Assembly: GCA_023614405.1 (NCBI GenBank)
Contig: CM042688.1
Span: forward strand, 65,954,253-66,018,252
Direction: 5' to 3'
DNA length: 64,000 nt
Source: Avena insularis
Lineage: Eukaryota > Streptophyta > Magnoliopsida > Poales > Poaceae
The stretch's first letter is position 1, and each line of letters opens with the position of its first letter. Position numbers and translations under genes: made by a program. Below, piece after piece: positions 45,487 to 57,192 of the stretch. The notes under the pieces were generated by a model. The model was not told where the DNA came from and did no database searches. It saw only the letters and a program-made list of their open reading frames with translations.

Positions 45487-47161
45487 TGTTGGGGTTCGCA
45501 GCATAGAAAACAAAAAATTTCCTACGATGAGAACTATACGCCAAGATCTATCTACTAGGTATAGAGCAACAGGTGGACATACATCCATCGAGAACTTACC
45601 CTCGAAGACAACGAGTTTTGTTAACGAGTAGGAACTCGTGGTTGATGTAGTCGTACACTTGCCGATCTCAAGATCGTGTGGAAGTCCGAGCAGGTCCGGC
45701 TCCAGCACGTCCTTCAGATCCAGCTCCAGCAAGTCCAGCACCACCAAGTTCAGCACCGCAAAGCAGTGGTGCATCCGTGATCGCACACATGTCCGGTACC
45801 CCGACAACCTCCCTCCGTCGCTCCAGCAAAGCAGCGGAAGAAGCAACTCCTTTCTAGATAAAGCCACCGGGAACATGTATCTCGCTAATCCGAGACCATG
45901 GGGAATAATACTAGAGGGGGAGAGAGATCCTTCATGAGGAGGTGTGAGGAAGAAGGAGTGAGAGGGGGGCCTTTTATAGGAGGAGGGAAGGGTGCCCCTT
46001 CACCTCCCCCATTCATGTGGTGGTAACCCCCTCCACATTAAAAATGCCCCTTCACATTCTCTTTTAAAGTCTCCACTTTAAATGCATTAAATTTCTCCAA
46101 ATTTAATGCTCTCTCATTTAATAAAACACTTTTATTAATTTTATTCAGAATTTTGTTAATTACTTTAATTAACAAACATTCACATAAAACCCCCTGCAAC
46201 ATTTAAATATTACATGCAGAACCAATTTCAGCAATTTCACCCAAGCAGTTTGATTGTCTATTGAAATAATTCCAGCGCTTTCTTAAATCTTTATCTGAAA
46301 CATATTTGCTCCAAATGGTGTCGATCCCTTAAGTGTCACCCTACGGTTCATGAATAATGTAGACATGATCGAGACCCTCTCCGATCAATAATCGAAGCGG
46401 ACACGGAGATACATCGACTCCCACATATTCAACGATGACTCTTGTGATCGTGTGAACCTTTAACGTCGTAACTAAATCCCTTTGTCTCGCGATATATTAT
46501 ATGTCCGAGATTCAATCATTGGCATCCAAATACCTAGTTTGATCTCGTTACCGACATGCACTCTTTTCTTGTTCTCGTGATATAATATTCTAGTGATCAC
46601 ATCACTTGCTTGCAAGCTATTTCAATGTGATATAACCGAGAGGGCCCAGAGTATATCTATCCGTCATCGGGATGGAAAAATCCCACTCTTGATCCATGAG
46701 CCTCAACATAACACCTTCAGTAATTGAACCCACCTTTATAGTCACCCTGTTACGGTGTGACGTTTGATGTTATCAAGATACTCTTCCGGTGTTAGTAATT
46801 AACATGATCTCATGGTCTAAGGACTAAGATTACTTCGTATGATGTTATAGCAATATAAACATCATGACTCTGATCGTAATTCTATACTTCGGATGAATGT
46901 TCATCACATCATTCCACCAATGTTGTGACCTTGTTATTAACAACATCCAATGTCCATGATCAGGAAACCTTGATCATCTTGTTAATCAACAAGCTAGTTT
47001 ATATGAGAGGAAGTACTAGGAACTTTGTATTTTGTTTATTAAACACACATGTATTAACGTTTCCAATTAATACAATTATAGCATGCAAAATAAACATTTA
47101 TCATAAACATGGAATAAGATAATAACCACTTTATTATTGCCTCTCGGGCATATTCCCTTCA
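45487..47161 (-). repeat. 5' LTR of element D (minus orientation)
   Basis: Homologous to 38934-40612. Sense start TGAAGGGAATATGCCCGAGAGG, typical of Angela-like LTRs. TATA box on the minus strand at 45971-45978. Confidence 0.92.
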
Positions 47162-47166
47162 CACGG

Positions 47167-48156
47167 ATCATTGGAGGACAACACACCATCTAATTCATCA
47201 TCAACCACTACATGTCCATCACCACCATTACCCCCATCTCTCATCTATTAGATCTTGTTGTAATTCCAGATTCAATTGTGGTTTGCATTAGATCTATCTC
47301 CGTACTTTTATCCATTCATTTAACTATGATGATTGTTGTTGATTGCTTCCATGTGTGAGTAGTTCCTTTGTTCTTGGGGAGATGGAGAAACCCTAGCACC
47401 ATTATGAATTTGTAATAAATATGATCTATTCTTGTGTCCATATGACTTGTCGGTCTATGATAGATTTATGATTTGTGTTTGATCTCTCTCTTTAGATGGT
47501 ATGTGTAGTCGGCCACATATCATTTGCCCTTGGGACTAAAGGGAGGGAGAAATCCTTTGGACGTGTTTTGGGATCGTACCCGGAATGATCTCATGACAGA
47601 TTGGCGCTGGCTCGTAACCTACACGGTCAAAGGAGGATAAAGAGGGACTCCCTAAGCTAATTACGATATCCATGGGGATACCCTTAATTGCGGTGGTTTG
47701 TATGGGTGACTGCTCTCAGACATCGTAGTGGTTATTTAGAGGTGACCTCACCCTTGGCTCAACAACGTGGCTTCTTACGAGCCTTGTAGTGAACATTTTA
47801 TTATGGAGCTCTCTCCACACATCTCATGACACGAGAAGTATGTTATCTTGATTATTAATAATAACAATACCATGATAGTGGTGTATCCTACATCGCCAAG
47901 AACTTTTTAGCCCTATTGAGTTCAACCACGCTTTCACACAACCTTGTTACTTGCTTCCTTTTACTTGTTTTAATTACTTTTCGACAAACGACCAAAAACC
48001 TTTCAAACACCCTTTACTTGAGATCAAAGGTAGCTTATAAGTATCTTTTGGTAGATAGTGACGAGGCGCATAAATACCTTTACCAATAGCTCTCTGTGGG
48101 TTTGATATCTTTACTTCGAAACTAGCTACAATTGATCTATGCACTTGTAGTCATCA
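47167..48156 (+). repeat. 3' LTR of element B, second part
   Basis: Resumes with atcattggaggacaac after the duplication, and matches 11190-11226 and 27571-28514 of the 5' LTR, ending TCATCA. It shows where A and D entered. Confidence 0.9.
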
Positions 48157-48528
48157 CAAAGCAACCTTGCAAGTCACATATGTGTGGAGGTGAGAAATTT
48201 GGCACCACTAGAACTAAGACATTCATATCCTTGTGAGATGAATGGTTTGTTCACAAAAGGTGAAAAGAAATATTTCATGATTTTAATCGATGACTCCACT
48301 AGATATTGTTATGTGTATCTTCTGAAATCAAAGGATGAAGCTTTGAGTTTCTTCAAAATCTATAAAGTTGAAGCAGAAAACCAACTTGATCGAAAGATCA
48401 AGAGGCTTAGGTCCGATCGTGGTGGACAATATTTTTCTAATGAGTTTGATTATTTTTGTGCAGAACATGGTATAATACATGAGAGGACGCCCCCTACTCA
48501 CTTCAGTCAAATGGGGCAGCCAAAATAA
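48157..48528 (+). pseudogene. Copia integrase fragment of element E
   Basis: Shows LAPLELRHSYPCEMNGLF, KYFMILIDDSTRYCYVYLL and IKRLRSDRGGQYFSNEFDYF, then HGIIHERTPPTHF. In the family the first motif is LIHSDLCEMNG; its catalytic Asp is Tyr here. The second Asp (SDRGG) is kept. The frame breaks after 48528, and the continuation to about 48680 (WWGEALLT-like, HVLNRVPT) is in other frames. Confidence 0.82.
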
Positions 48529-49696
48529 AGAATCATACTCTAACAGATTTGGTGAACGTCATGTTAGATACATTAGGTCTCTTGAAGGAATGGTGGGGGA
48601 GGCACTATTGACCCCGTTTCATGTTCTAAACCGAGTCCCCACAAATAATAAGAAATTACTCTAATTGAAGAATGGGAGAAGAAAAGGTTAAAACTCTCTT
48701 ACTTACGGAGTTGGGGTTGTTTGGCAAAGGTTAATGTGCCAATCCCCAAGAAGCACAAGCTTGGACCAAAAATTATTGATTGTATTCTTTTGGGCTATGA
48801 TTTCCATAGCATTGGTTAAAGATTCTTGATAGTAAAATCTGAAGTACCTGACATGCATGTTGGTACAATCATGGAGTCGATTGATGTGACATTCTTTGAG
48901 GATATATTTCCTATGAAGGATATACCTAGCTCATCAAATCAAAAGATGCCTAGTTCATCTAGTTAGGATTTTTCAACCATTTCTGAACCTACTATTCCAA
49001 TTGAACACTTCGAAAATCCTATGGAGGATGATAATGAAATTTCTAAAAGGAGTAAGAGATAGAGGACTGCAAAGTCCTTTGGAGATGATTTCTTGTGTAC
49101 CTCGTGGATGACACTCCCACTTTTATTTTAGAACCATATGCACTTCTGATGCTGACTACTGGAAGGAAGCCGTCCATAGTGAGATGGATTCCATCTTAGC
49201 TAATGAAACATGGAGATCATTGCCCGTCCTTACGGGTGCAAATCTGTAGGATGTAAGTGAGTGTTTAAGAAGAAGTTTAGGCCTGATGGTATTATTGAGG
49301 GGTACAAGCCATGACTTGTGTCCAAGGGTTACACTCAAAAAGAAAGTGAAGACTTATTTGATACTTACTCACATGTTCCTAGGTTAACCATCATTTGAGT
49401 ATTATTTTTATTGGTTGGCTCACACGATCTTCTTGTTCATCAAATAGATGTTAAGACAACTTTCCTAAATGGAGACTTGGATGAGGAAATTTACATGGAT
49501 CAGCTATATGGTTTTGTAGTAAGTGGTCAAGAAGGAAACGTGTGCAAATTATTGAGTCTTTATATGGATAAAACAAGCCCCTAAGCACTAGGCATGAGAA
49601 GTTTGAAAGAAATTCAATTATTGCAGGCTTCATTGTAAATGAACTGATAAGTGTGTATACCATCGCCATGGTGGGGGCAAGGGATTCACCCTTTCT
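48529..49696 (+). pseudogene. Integrase C-terminus to RT N-terminus of element E, scrambled
   Basis: Fragments in all three frames: KVNVPIPKKHKLGPKIIDC (integrase C-terminal), VPDMHVGTIMES, FRPDGIIEGYKP and SKGYTQKE (RT fingers), IDVKTTFLNGDLDEEIYMDQ (RT palm, first Asp kept). Many stops. Confidence 0.72.
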
Positions 49697-49987
49697 TTGT
49701 ATGTTGATGACATATTGATTTTTGGAACCAAATTTAATGCAATTGAGGAAATCAATGATTTCTTATCTCATTCTTTTGATATGAAGGGTCTAGGAGTAGC
49801 TGATGTTATCTTGAACATCAAGTTGTTGAGAGATGATGATGGTGGGATCGCATTTCTTCAATCTCACTATGTGGAAAAGATCTTGAGTCATTTTGGGTAT
49901 AGTGACTGTAAGTATTCTCCAACACCATATGATCCTAGTGTGTTGCTTCGAAAGAATCAAAGGACTGCTAGAGATACTCTCAAATAA
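49697..49987 (+). pseudogene. Copia reverse transcriptase fragment of element E
   Basis: 96 aa starting at MYVDDILIFGTK, the copia catalytic box with both Asp, then LSHSFDMKGLGVADVILNIK, ALQSHYVEKILSHFGYSDC-like and PTPYDPSVLL. The family has YVDDML..MKDLGEADVIL. Starts inside the domain. Confidence 0.85.
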
Positions 49988-50621
49988 TTGGTTCGCTCAT
50001 GTATTTAGCTAGCTATACGTGGCATGCCATTGCTTCTGCTGTAAGCAAATTCAGTCGATTTGTTTCAAATCATGAAGATGATTTACTGGCATGCTCTTAA
50101 AAGAGTATGCGCTATCTAATAGGCACTAGGAGCTATGAAATTCACTATATTGGGTATACAAGGGTACTTAAGGTTATAGTGATTTAATTGGATTTATGAT
50201 GCTAATAATATATAGACCACAAGTGGATATGTATTTACACTTGGTGGTGCAAGCAGACAATCTTAACGAGGTCAACTATGGTAGCAGAACTCACATCATT
50301 AGACACAGCCACTGTTCAAGCAGAGTGACTTCATGAACTCTTGATGAACTTACCTGTGGCTGAAAAACTAATACCTGTAATCCTTATGAATAGTGATAAT
50401 CAAACTGTGATTTTAAAATAAAAATTTCTAAGGATAATATGAAGTCATCAAGGCATGTGAAGAGGAGACTGAAATCTATGAGTAAAATGAGGAACTCTGG
50501 AGTTATTGCATTGGATTATATCCAAACATCTAAAAAATTGGCAGATTCCTTCATAAAGGGTCTATCATGTAACGTGATAGATAATGCATCGAAAGAGATG
50601 GGTATGACACCCACAATATGA
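49988..50621 (+). pseudogene. Copia RNase H of element E, broken
   Basis: Pieces ATTSGYVFTLGGAS-like (near 50215), ELTSLDTATVQAE (near 50290) and the final frame 50439-50621: MKSSRHVKRRLKS, GVIALDYIQTSKKLADSFIK, NVIDNASKEMGM. These are the typical C-terminus of copia pol. Stops and frameshifts throughout. Confidence 0.78.
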
Positions 50622-51179
50622 ATTGTCCACAGTGGTAAACCACTCTTTGTGATTGGAGATCGTTAATTAGAATTGGGAGAAAAGTTATTGGTCAATTGGG
50701 AGAAGAGTATCCTTACATCTATATAATACCACTCTATGAAGATGCAATATTCTTCCATTATGTATGGCAGGCTGATTTTATTTTAATATGTTTTAAGTGG
50801 CTTATATTCTTAAGCAAAGATGTTGTCCTATGGAACATATTTTGAAGAAGACACCTACATGAGTCTGACTGTTAAACGTCGCAGTCTATGAGAACTGAGT
50901 TCTCTCTAATAAACTCATGAAAGGCCACAGAGTATGACGCATAAGCTCTACATGTGGGGAAGCTCTGCGGTTGGCTAGTATCGGTCAAGGCTTTATGTGA
51001 AACTAGATTCGCAACAAACTTATAGTTCAAGGCATAGTCCACTATACAAGTTGTAGTCTAGTGTAGCATAAAGTCTAGGAACAAGTTCAACTTAACAATC
51101 TCTACTACAGTACCAGTATATAAAACAATGATTTGAAACCATAGGCGAACTTTGTGTGCCTCTGGAATCTTGTGGGGGG
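50622..51179 (+). other. 3' untranslated region and polypurine tract of element E
   Basis: No genes. The region ends in ggaatcttgtggggggt (51164-51180), a polypurine tract directly before the LTR. Confidence 0.6.
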
Positions 51180-52080
51180 TATGGAATTTTGCCTAATATG
51201 GCCCGGCCCATTTATTATATTGCAATAATTCCTAAAATTCCAAATAGCCATTTGGCATATTCATGCATGGCAAGAGGTGGGACAAAAGTTTAATCTTACA
51301 TTGCTAGTTGAGAGAGAATTTGACATCCTTATAATGGGGGCTACACTACAATTTGTAAAAACATGAGAAGGAGAGAGACCTACACGCGTACTCCTCCTCC
51401 TCCGTCGCCCGCCTCACCTCACCATGTCATAACGTGCGCGCTGCAGGTTCCGGGAATCTCGCTGAGCCAAATTTCTTTTTACCACGCAAGAATATGGAAG
51501 AGGCTCAACGGAGAATGAATATGAGTGGGATTTAATACATACTCAATGGGTGTCCCTGCTTCTTCGTCTCCCAACTCCTCTTTTCGTCTCCTCGTGCAAC
51601 TTGTTCGCCTCTACCTCATGTACCTATATAAGAGAGGTCGCTCCTCTCTTCACAACACACCAACCCCTAGCACCTCTAGTTCCATAGCATTCAGTAGTCA
51701 CCAGACTTCCCCATCCCTGCTTGTCGTGTGCACCGCGAGACGGGATAGTAGGCCTTCGGAACCCTGCCTCTTGTGATCATGTACGAGAGAGAGGCCATAA
51801 GGTTTTGGGGGAGCATTGCAGTGCGACTACTGAATTCATCACAGACATCAACGACATCTTCCCCAACAACGATTTCTTCCCCAACTTTGACAACCTCTTC
51901 TACAACACGACTAGCATCAACATCAACGTGAGCGGTTCATCATCTGCATTGTATGCTATATTCCTCTACCTCGTTCAGATCATATTTATGCTACCTCAAA
52001 TCATATCTCATATGTTATGTGTAGCTATCTGTTTATACTTGTTACTTTCAATATATCTGTTAGATTGCATGATTACTTTT
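51180..52080 (+). repeat. 3' LTR of element E, interrupted by F
   Basis: Starts around tatggaattttgcctaatat after the polypurine tract, has a TATA box (TATATAAG, 51625-51632), and is matched in part by the fragment at 9113-9410. The end of the LTR is beyond element F, outside the window. Confidence 0.72.
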
Positions 52081-55000
52081 TGTAACACTCCAAAAATGTT
52101 AATCAAGTGTACCAAGTTATAATCACCCAAATTTAGGGTTAACAAAAACTTTTTTTTTCCAAAAATCTATATGAATGCATGTGTGATTTGCATTAGTGTA
52201 TGATTGATTGAATTTTCCATGTTTGATTGCTACAAATGATGAGAAATGGTTTAAGGATGAATGCTACATCATCTAGGCCAATTACAAACAAAATCCAAAG
52301 AAAAGAAATCAAATATGAATTAAATAAACTAATGGTCATTTTGACCAAAGTTAACCACTAGGCCACTTTGTGAGTTTCTAGAGAAGAATTTCTAACCGAA
52401 ACATTTCCACTTCTTTTCACCCCTTGCTAGACCAAGTAAAAGTGAACCCAGGCCCACTTTGCAAACTCACCAAAACTATTTTTAAATCTATTTAAAGGAT
52501 AGTTCAAATTTGAATCTAGTTCATATGGTAAGATCACCATTTTGCAAAAACCACTCAAATCATTTCCACTTGACTTCTCCAAGCAACCATAGACACTCAA
52601 GCATAAGATTCAAACACTCACCAAATTTCATTCAAAAATTTGAAACTTAAATTCTTTCGGCCATTTAATCAAACACCTGGCAGACACTAATCTAATTCTG
52701 CCTAACTTCACAGTTTGGGGCATTGATCATTCGACCAAATGCCCCCATTACACTCCCCCTGTCTCCCCCTGTCTCTAGCCGCACTAGACACGCTCCCCTT
52801 GGCCGTTTTGCACCAGTGCGCCGCCGCCCAAAGCCACACTCGCCGGCCGACCATGGATAGAGCGCAGAGACCACACCACCCTCTCCCACGACGCGCACCA
52901 GACAGGCGATCATCCACCGCCACCCCCTGTCCAGCCCATGACCACAGCCAGGCCTTGGACCACCCCAGCAGCGCCGCGCCCAATCTCTCTGTGCCGTGCC
53001 GAGAGCGCACCAGAGCGCCGCACCCAACCGGCTTGCACAGACCATGACTCGCTCTCTCCGTGCACGCGCACACTCGCCATGATCACAGCCACCTCCCAGA
53101 CACGCTCGTTTGCCACCACGCGACCCATAGTACCCGTGCGCCGTCTCGAACACTGTCGCTCCCGCACAGAGCATCGAACGTGCCCGACCGTTCCACGCCG
53201 CCCCGTGTCACGCCTTTAAAACCGTGACGAGCACCAGGGAACACCGCATTGCCCCTACCCTCAGCCGCACCGCTAGCCGCATGTATCGTAGTCACCGACG
53301 AGCCCGAGCCCATGCCGCAATGTCCCTTCGCCGGTGTATAAATAGAGGCCCCCTCCACCTCCATTCTCCACACCAACACACTCCCCACTCCTCACTGAGG
53401 CTCCCACACCCTTCCCCGGAGCAAGGCAAGCGCCGCTTCACCGAAATTTAGCCGGATCCCGCCGCTGCTGAAGGAGAAGGGCGCCGTTGATTGAAGCCGT
53501 CCCAGGAGCTGCCGTGACCACTATTTGAACCGCAGTCGTCGACAACACCATTCGCCCCCATCGCCGACCCTAGCTGGAGCCCAGATGAGCCGCACATGAC
53601 CCCCACTGCCGCGTTAGGGTTAGAACCTCGCCGGAGCTATTCGTCGTTGACGATGAACCTCCGCCGTTAGATCGTGTTCTAATCGCACGGCCAAGATTCA
53701 AAGATACCACTTCGGTTAGACTGAGTCGCTGACTAGTGGGACCCCCACAGTAACAGCCGCTGTTTGTGCTATCTTGATTAATTTCCTTGGCCTGTGAATT
53801 CAAATAGAAATTTTACGAATTTAGTTAAAACCAGTTCTGTCAGTAGATTCAAAAATTCATTCAGAGAGATTCGCTAAACCAAATTGCATGATTCCAATTT
53901 TTTTAGAAAGGTATTTAAATTATCTATCCAATCCAGTTGGGTTCAAATCAATTGGAGTTAGAGATCACATATAGTAAAAATAACTAGACAAAGGCTTTTC
54001 CACATTCAAACATTTTTAAAAAATCAACCATAAATGCTTTTGAGTTGATTCCAACTCTCAAAAATCACATTTGACAAGATCTATCTGAATATGTAAAAAT
54101 ATTTAGGTTTGCATGCAGTGACATTGGACTAGTAGCAAAAGAATGCTATATAGGCATTTCTAGTCACTTTAATTCTATTAAATGATAATCTTAAACTTTA
54201 TAAAATATGACAACCACTTTAAATCACATTCCCATGTATTAGAATATGTGGCGATGACATGTGTCAACATGATCCCATATTTTAATATGAGAATATTAAA
54301 TCTTAAGTATGTTTCATGAGTAGAAATTACTTTTCTTAAATAAGATAAATAAAATTAGGTCCGTATTTCATGTGATGTGTGTGATGAGGCTAGATCATCA
54401 AGTGTGAGCCTTAGTGTGCTAAATAGAAGTAGTTAAGTATTGTTTGGTGATTGTGTACCTCGTATTCATTTTTTAGACGATAGTACCGACCCAAGCTACG
54501 AGGAGGAGCAGTACTACCAAGAAGAAGAAAACTTCAATCACTGCACTACTCAAGGCAAGCCTAACACTAAAAGTTAACTATGCAGTCTACCACTTGCAAA
54601 TTTGATAACCTATGCAAGATGCATTAGGCATGCTTGGTTATACAACTTTGATTATGCCAATCCCAAGTTTTACTTGCAAGCTTTACTGTTTTACTTTTAC
54701 CAAAGTTCTTTACTTTTAGTTAGTGCTTTGTGAGTATTGGAAAAATAGTATAGATACCATAAAGAGTATAAAACTAGGCCTAAGTAGTTATACTTAGATG
54801 TCATTCCAAGGCATGAGATTAGAGTTAGATAGTTACTCTTGATTAGCACCCCTCATTAGTGAATACCCTCAACCTTAGTGGCTAGTACTAAGCATAAAAG
54901 TTGATCACTTTAGATGTGAATACTTGGTGAAAATGATTATGAAAACCTTGGAATGAGGATTCATTCTATTGAAATGTTTTGACATGTGTTGAGAAACACA

Positions 55001-56028
55001 AAAGGATTTGATGATGAAAATATTGAGGCATGAGCCTTAGCCCTTTATAAAAACTGATGGTTGGGTTCGGATGCGATACCATTCCAATTTTACCGTACAA
55101 CCACAATACCTAAATTGGGTAGGGATTAACTGGAAGTTTATATGCCTTAGTATGGGTTCCCTCGCGGAAAGAGGTTGAGCTGAGGCTACCTCGTGAATGT
55201 GAATTGTCCACCTATGCAGTTCCCAGGATGGCAGATGGCCATGGCTGGGAGGCCAAGCTCATAGGGGAGGTGCCTATACTAGAGTGTGTAATTGAAAGGT
55301 TATGAGTGATTATCCGCATACTAAGTATGATGATTCAGGGTTATCCCCAACGGATGTATCGAATTTTGTCGTGAAATCGTACCACCACTGCAGAGTGTCA
55401 AACTATTCGAATAGCCGCGTCCGTGATCATGGACAGTTGGAGTGGCCATACTGTTCTATCGTCAGATGTTTTTGAAAATGACTTGTGAAAGTGAACAATG
55501 ACTTTGACTTGACCACAACAGGGTTGTGAACATGAAAACTAAGTTCCCACTTAGGTGATGTAGAACACTCAATTAGTTTTCTTTACTTCTAAACTCAGTT
55601 TAAGATAAACCTGGCTTTTTGCAAATAAACCTAGAGCTTAAGCTTCCTACTAGAACTACCTTACTTGTTAGTGATAGTTTGCGAGTACTTAAAGAGTACT
55701 CATGGCTTTGTCCCTGGCTATTCCCGTGGCCAGACTATGAGGAGGACTACCAGGATGATGGCAATAGGAGGTCTACGACAACTAGGATCATCTCCCATCG
55801 TCAGCATTGCATGTGACTCTGAAGATGGAGCCCCTACTACATTTAATTTCTGCTGCTTGATTTGTATTAAGACTGGATCATGAGATCCTCTATTTGTAAG
55901 ACCTTATTATGGTTTGTAATGGATGATGTACTGTGATACCAATCTGATATGTCTCTCAAAAATGGTAATCCTGGGATTGCGATGTATGGCATAGCAGGCA
56001 TCTGGGATTAAAAATCCGGGTGTTGACA
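52081..56028 (+). repeat. 5' LTR of element F
   Basis: TGTAACACTCC to GTGTTGACA, 3948 bp. The first 2.2 kb match 61759-64000 with scattered substitutions. A GC-rich promoter part (about 52700-53460) precedes a long AT-rich R/U5. Frames at 52692-53388 on either strand, such as the 160-codon minus frame, are composition artefacts; their equivalents in the other LTR differ. Confidence 0.95.
53337..53344 (+). promoter_or_regulatory. TATA box of element F 5' LTR
   Basis: TATAAATA followed by gaggccccctcc. Conserved in H (7687-7695). In the 3' LTR the same site is TATAACTA (63015-63022). Confidence 0.68.
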
Positions 56029-56031
56029 AGT

Positions 56032-56044
56032 TGGTATCAGAGCC
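56032..56044 (+). other. Primer-binding site of element F
   Basis: TGGTATCAGAGCC, a perfect Met-tRNA type site, three bases after the LTR end. Confidence 0.9.
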
Positions 56045-56255
56045 ATCCTGACCATAGGAGACCCTAGTTAGAATGGACATCCGAACAAAAACTTAGTTTC
56101 AAGACTAAAGAAGTGAGTATTTATGAAAACCTATTCCCACTCTTATCCTTGATTCTTTCAAAAACAATTCATGTTCCTCAAAAATTCTTGCAATCATACA
56201 TAAAATTTGACACACTTGATCACCTCACTAACTTACTTATCCTAAACTCTTATAG

Positions 56256-56932
56256 ATGGAAGTCACCTATAGCAAGTTCTACCAGCTGGGCAACGGAGGC
56301 CAACTGATCTTTGAGAGGGATCTAGATGCACTTTTAGAGTATCTTGAGCGCCTGCATCCGGAATTCTTCGTGGCTGATAATTGCAGATCTTAGTGGCAAT
56401 ATGGAAGCACCCACCTCTGAGAAGATCCAATTCAGCATTCAGGAGAATAACTAGCTAGATGTATTAGCCAGGGCTATGCAAGAAGCTCTCGCCCATCTAT
56501 GTGGGCAAAACATCAACCAGATCCAGGGAACTCGCTTTGCTCACTATGCAAGGCGTGATTCTATGGGAATGCCCTTGGAGATGCCAAGCCATCCGGAGCT
56601 GAAGCACCAGGTGGATTATCTTGACTTCATGTTGTACGATAGGCAGAAGGAGTTGGACAACGCCCGTGCCTACACCAACCACAACCATGCCATTGCAGTT
56701 AAGAAGGACCAGACCCTTGCCATCCTTGCCAGGGAGCGGCAATCACTTCGTCGTCAACGTGACAAGAAGGATCCGTGAACAGGAGATTTAGCTTGAAGAG
56801 AAGGAGGAGGAAGGTGAAGACATCTGTGGAGACCTCTACTCCTACCTCAGTGATGATGATGACTACCTGGAGGATGATGCCATGGAGTTCCACACTGGTG
56901 ATGATGACTCCGACTTCATTGATGATGATTAG
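56256..56932 (+). pseudogene. Leader ORF upstream of gag, element F
   Basis: Begins MEVTYSKFYQLGNGGQLIFE at 56256, right after a splice-acceptor-like cttatag. After a stop near 56394 it continues with EAPTSEKIQFSIQENN, a TAG, and then the open piece ending in 56476-56778 (MQEALAHLCGQNI, ELKHQVDYLDFMLYDRQKEL, ARERQSLRRQRDK). It ends with an acidic tail (DDDDYLEDDAMEF, DSDFIDDD) before TAG at 56930-56932. The middle and basic parts look helical. The homologous ORF in H (4090-4850) confirms this was a real coding unit of about 220 codons. No known domain; function unknown. Confidence 0.7.
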
Positions 56933-57192
56933 ATGCACTTGAGCACTACCGTAGAATGAGATTGTACCTGGTCCCTTTGTATCGTAGCTTCACAGAATGG
57001 TTCTTAAAACCATCTGTTTTCTATTTGTGTGTGGTGTGTATTTGTATGGTGTGCTTTGAATGAATGAATGAGAAGAAGCTGTTAGCTTGCCAAACCTGAG
57101 TCAAACTCAAAGTTTAAAGCTTTTGAAACAAAACCATAAACCCTAGAAATTTCCCTCTTATCTCATTATCTATCTCAATCTTCAAATGACTC

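Larger units (their letters stand above)
38934..47161 (-). mobile_element. Copia (Angela/BARE-like) element D, nested in 3' LTR of B
   Basis: Two LTRs of about 1.68 kb enclose a 4.9 kb interior. The Met-tRNA primer site next to the LTR at 45487, and the polypurine tract complement (ctcccacttgcac) next to the LTR ending near 40612, show minus orientation. Target duplication cacgg: 38929-38933 and 47162-47166. Removing D makes the 3' LTR of B colinear with its 5' LTR. The interior keeps only decayed pol traces. Confidence 0.92.
10922..48156 (+). mobile_element. Athila-lineage Ty3/gypsy element B, host of the nest
   Basis: B's own sequence lies at 10922-11231, 27576-33638, 37884-38933 and 47167-48156. 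The rest is later insertions. It has a partial 5' LTR, an Asp-tRNA-type primer site, broken gag, protease, RT and RNase H, no recognisable integrase, a coiled-coil ORF in the env position, a polypurine tract and a 3' LTR. The two LTRs are homologous across each insertion point, which proves the order of events. The first ~200 bp of the 5' LTR are replaced by fragment G, so its target duplication is lost. It is the oldest layer of the nest, as shown by its heavy decay. Confidence 0.88.
48157..52080 (+). mobile_element. Truncated copia element E
   Basis: Begins abruptly in integrase next to the end of element B, with no 5' LTR, gag or protease. Order is integrase, RT, RNase H, 3' LTR, which is the Ty1/copia order. 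The 3' LTR is interrupted at 52081 by element F. The missing 5' half suggests a deletion, or that B inserted into E; the rest of E is not in the window. Confidence 0.85.

Noticed and set aside
52692..53388. Long GC-rich open frames on both strands (up to 160 codons)
   Set aside because: They lie in the U3 promoter of the F LTR. The equivalent region in the other LTR (62368-62904) has different frame lengths, and no domain is seen.
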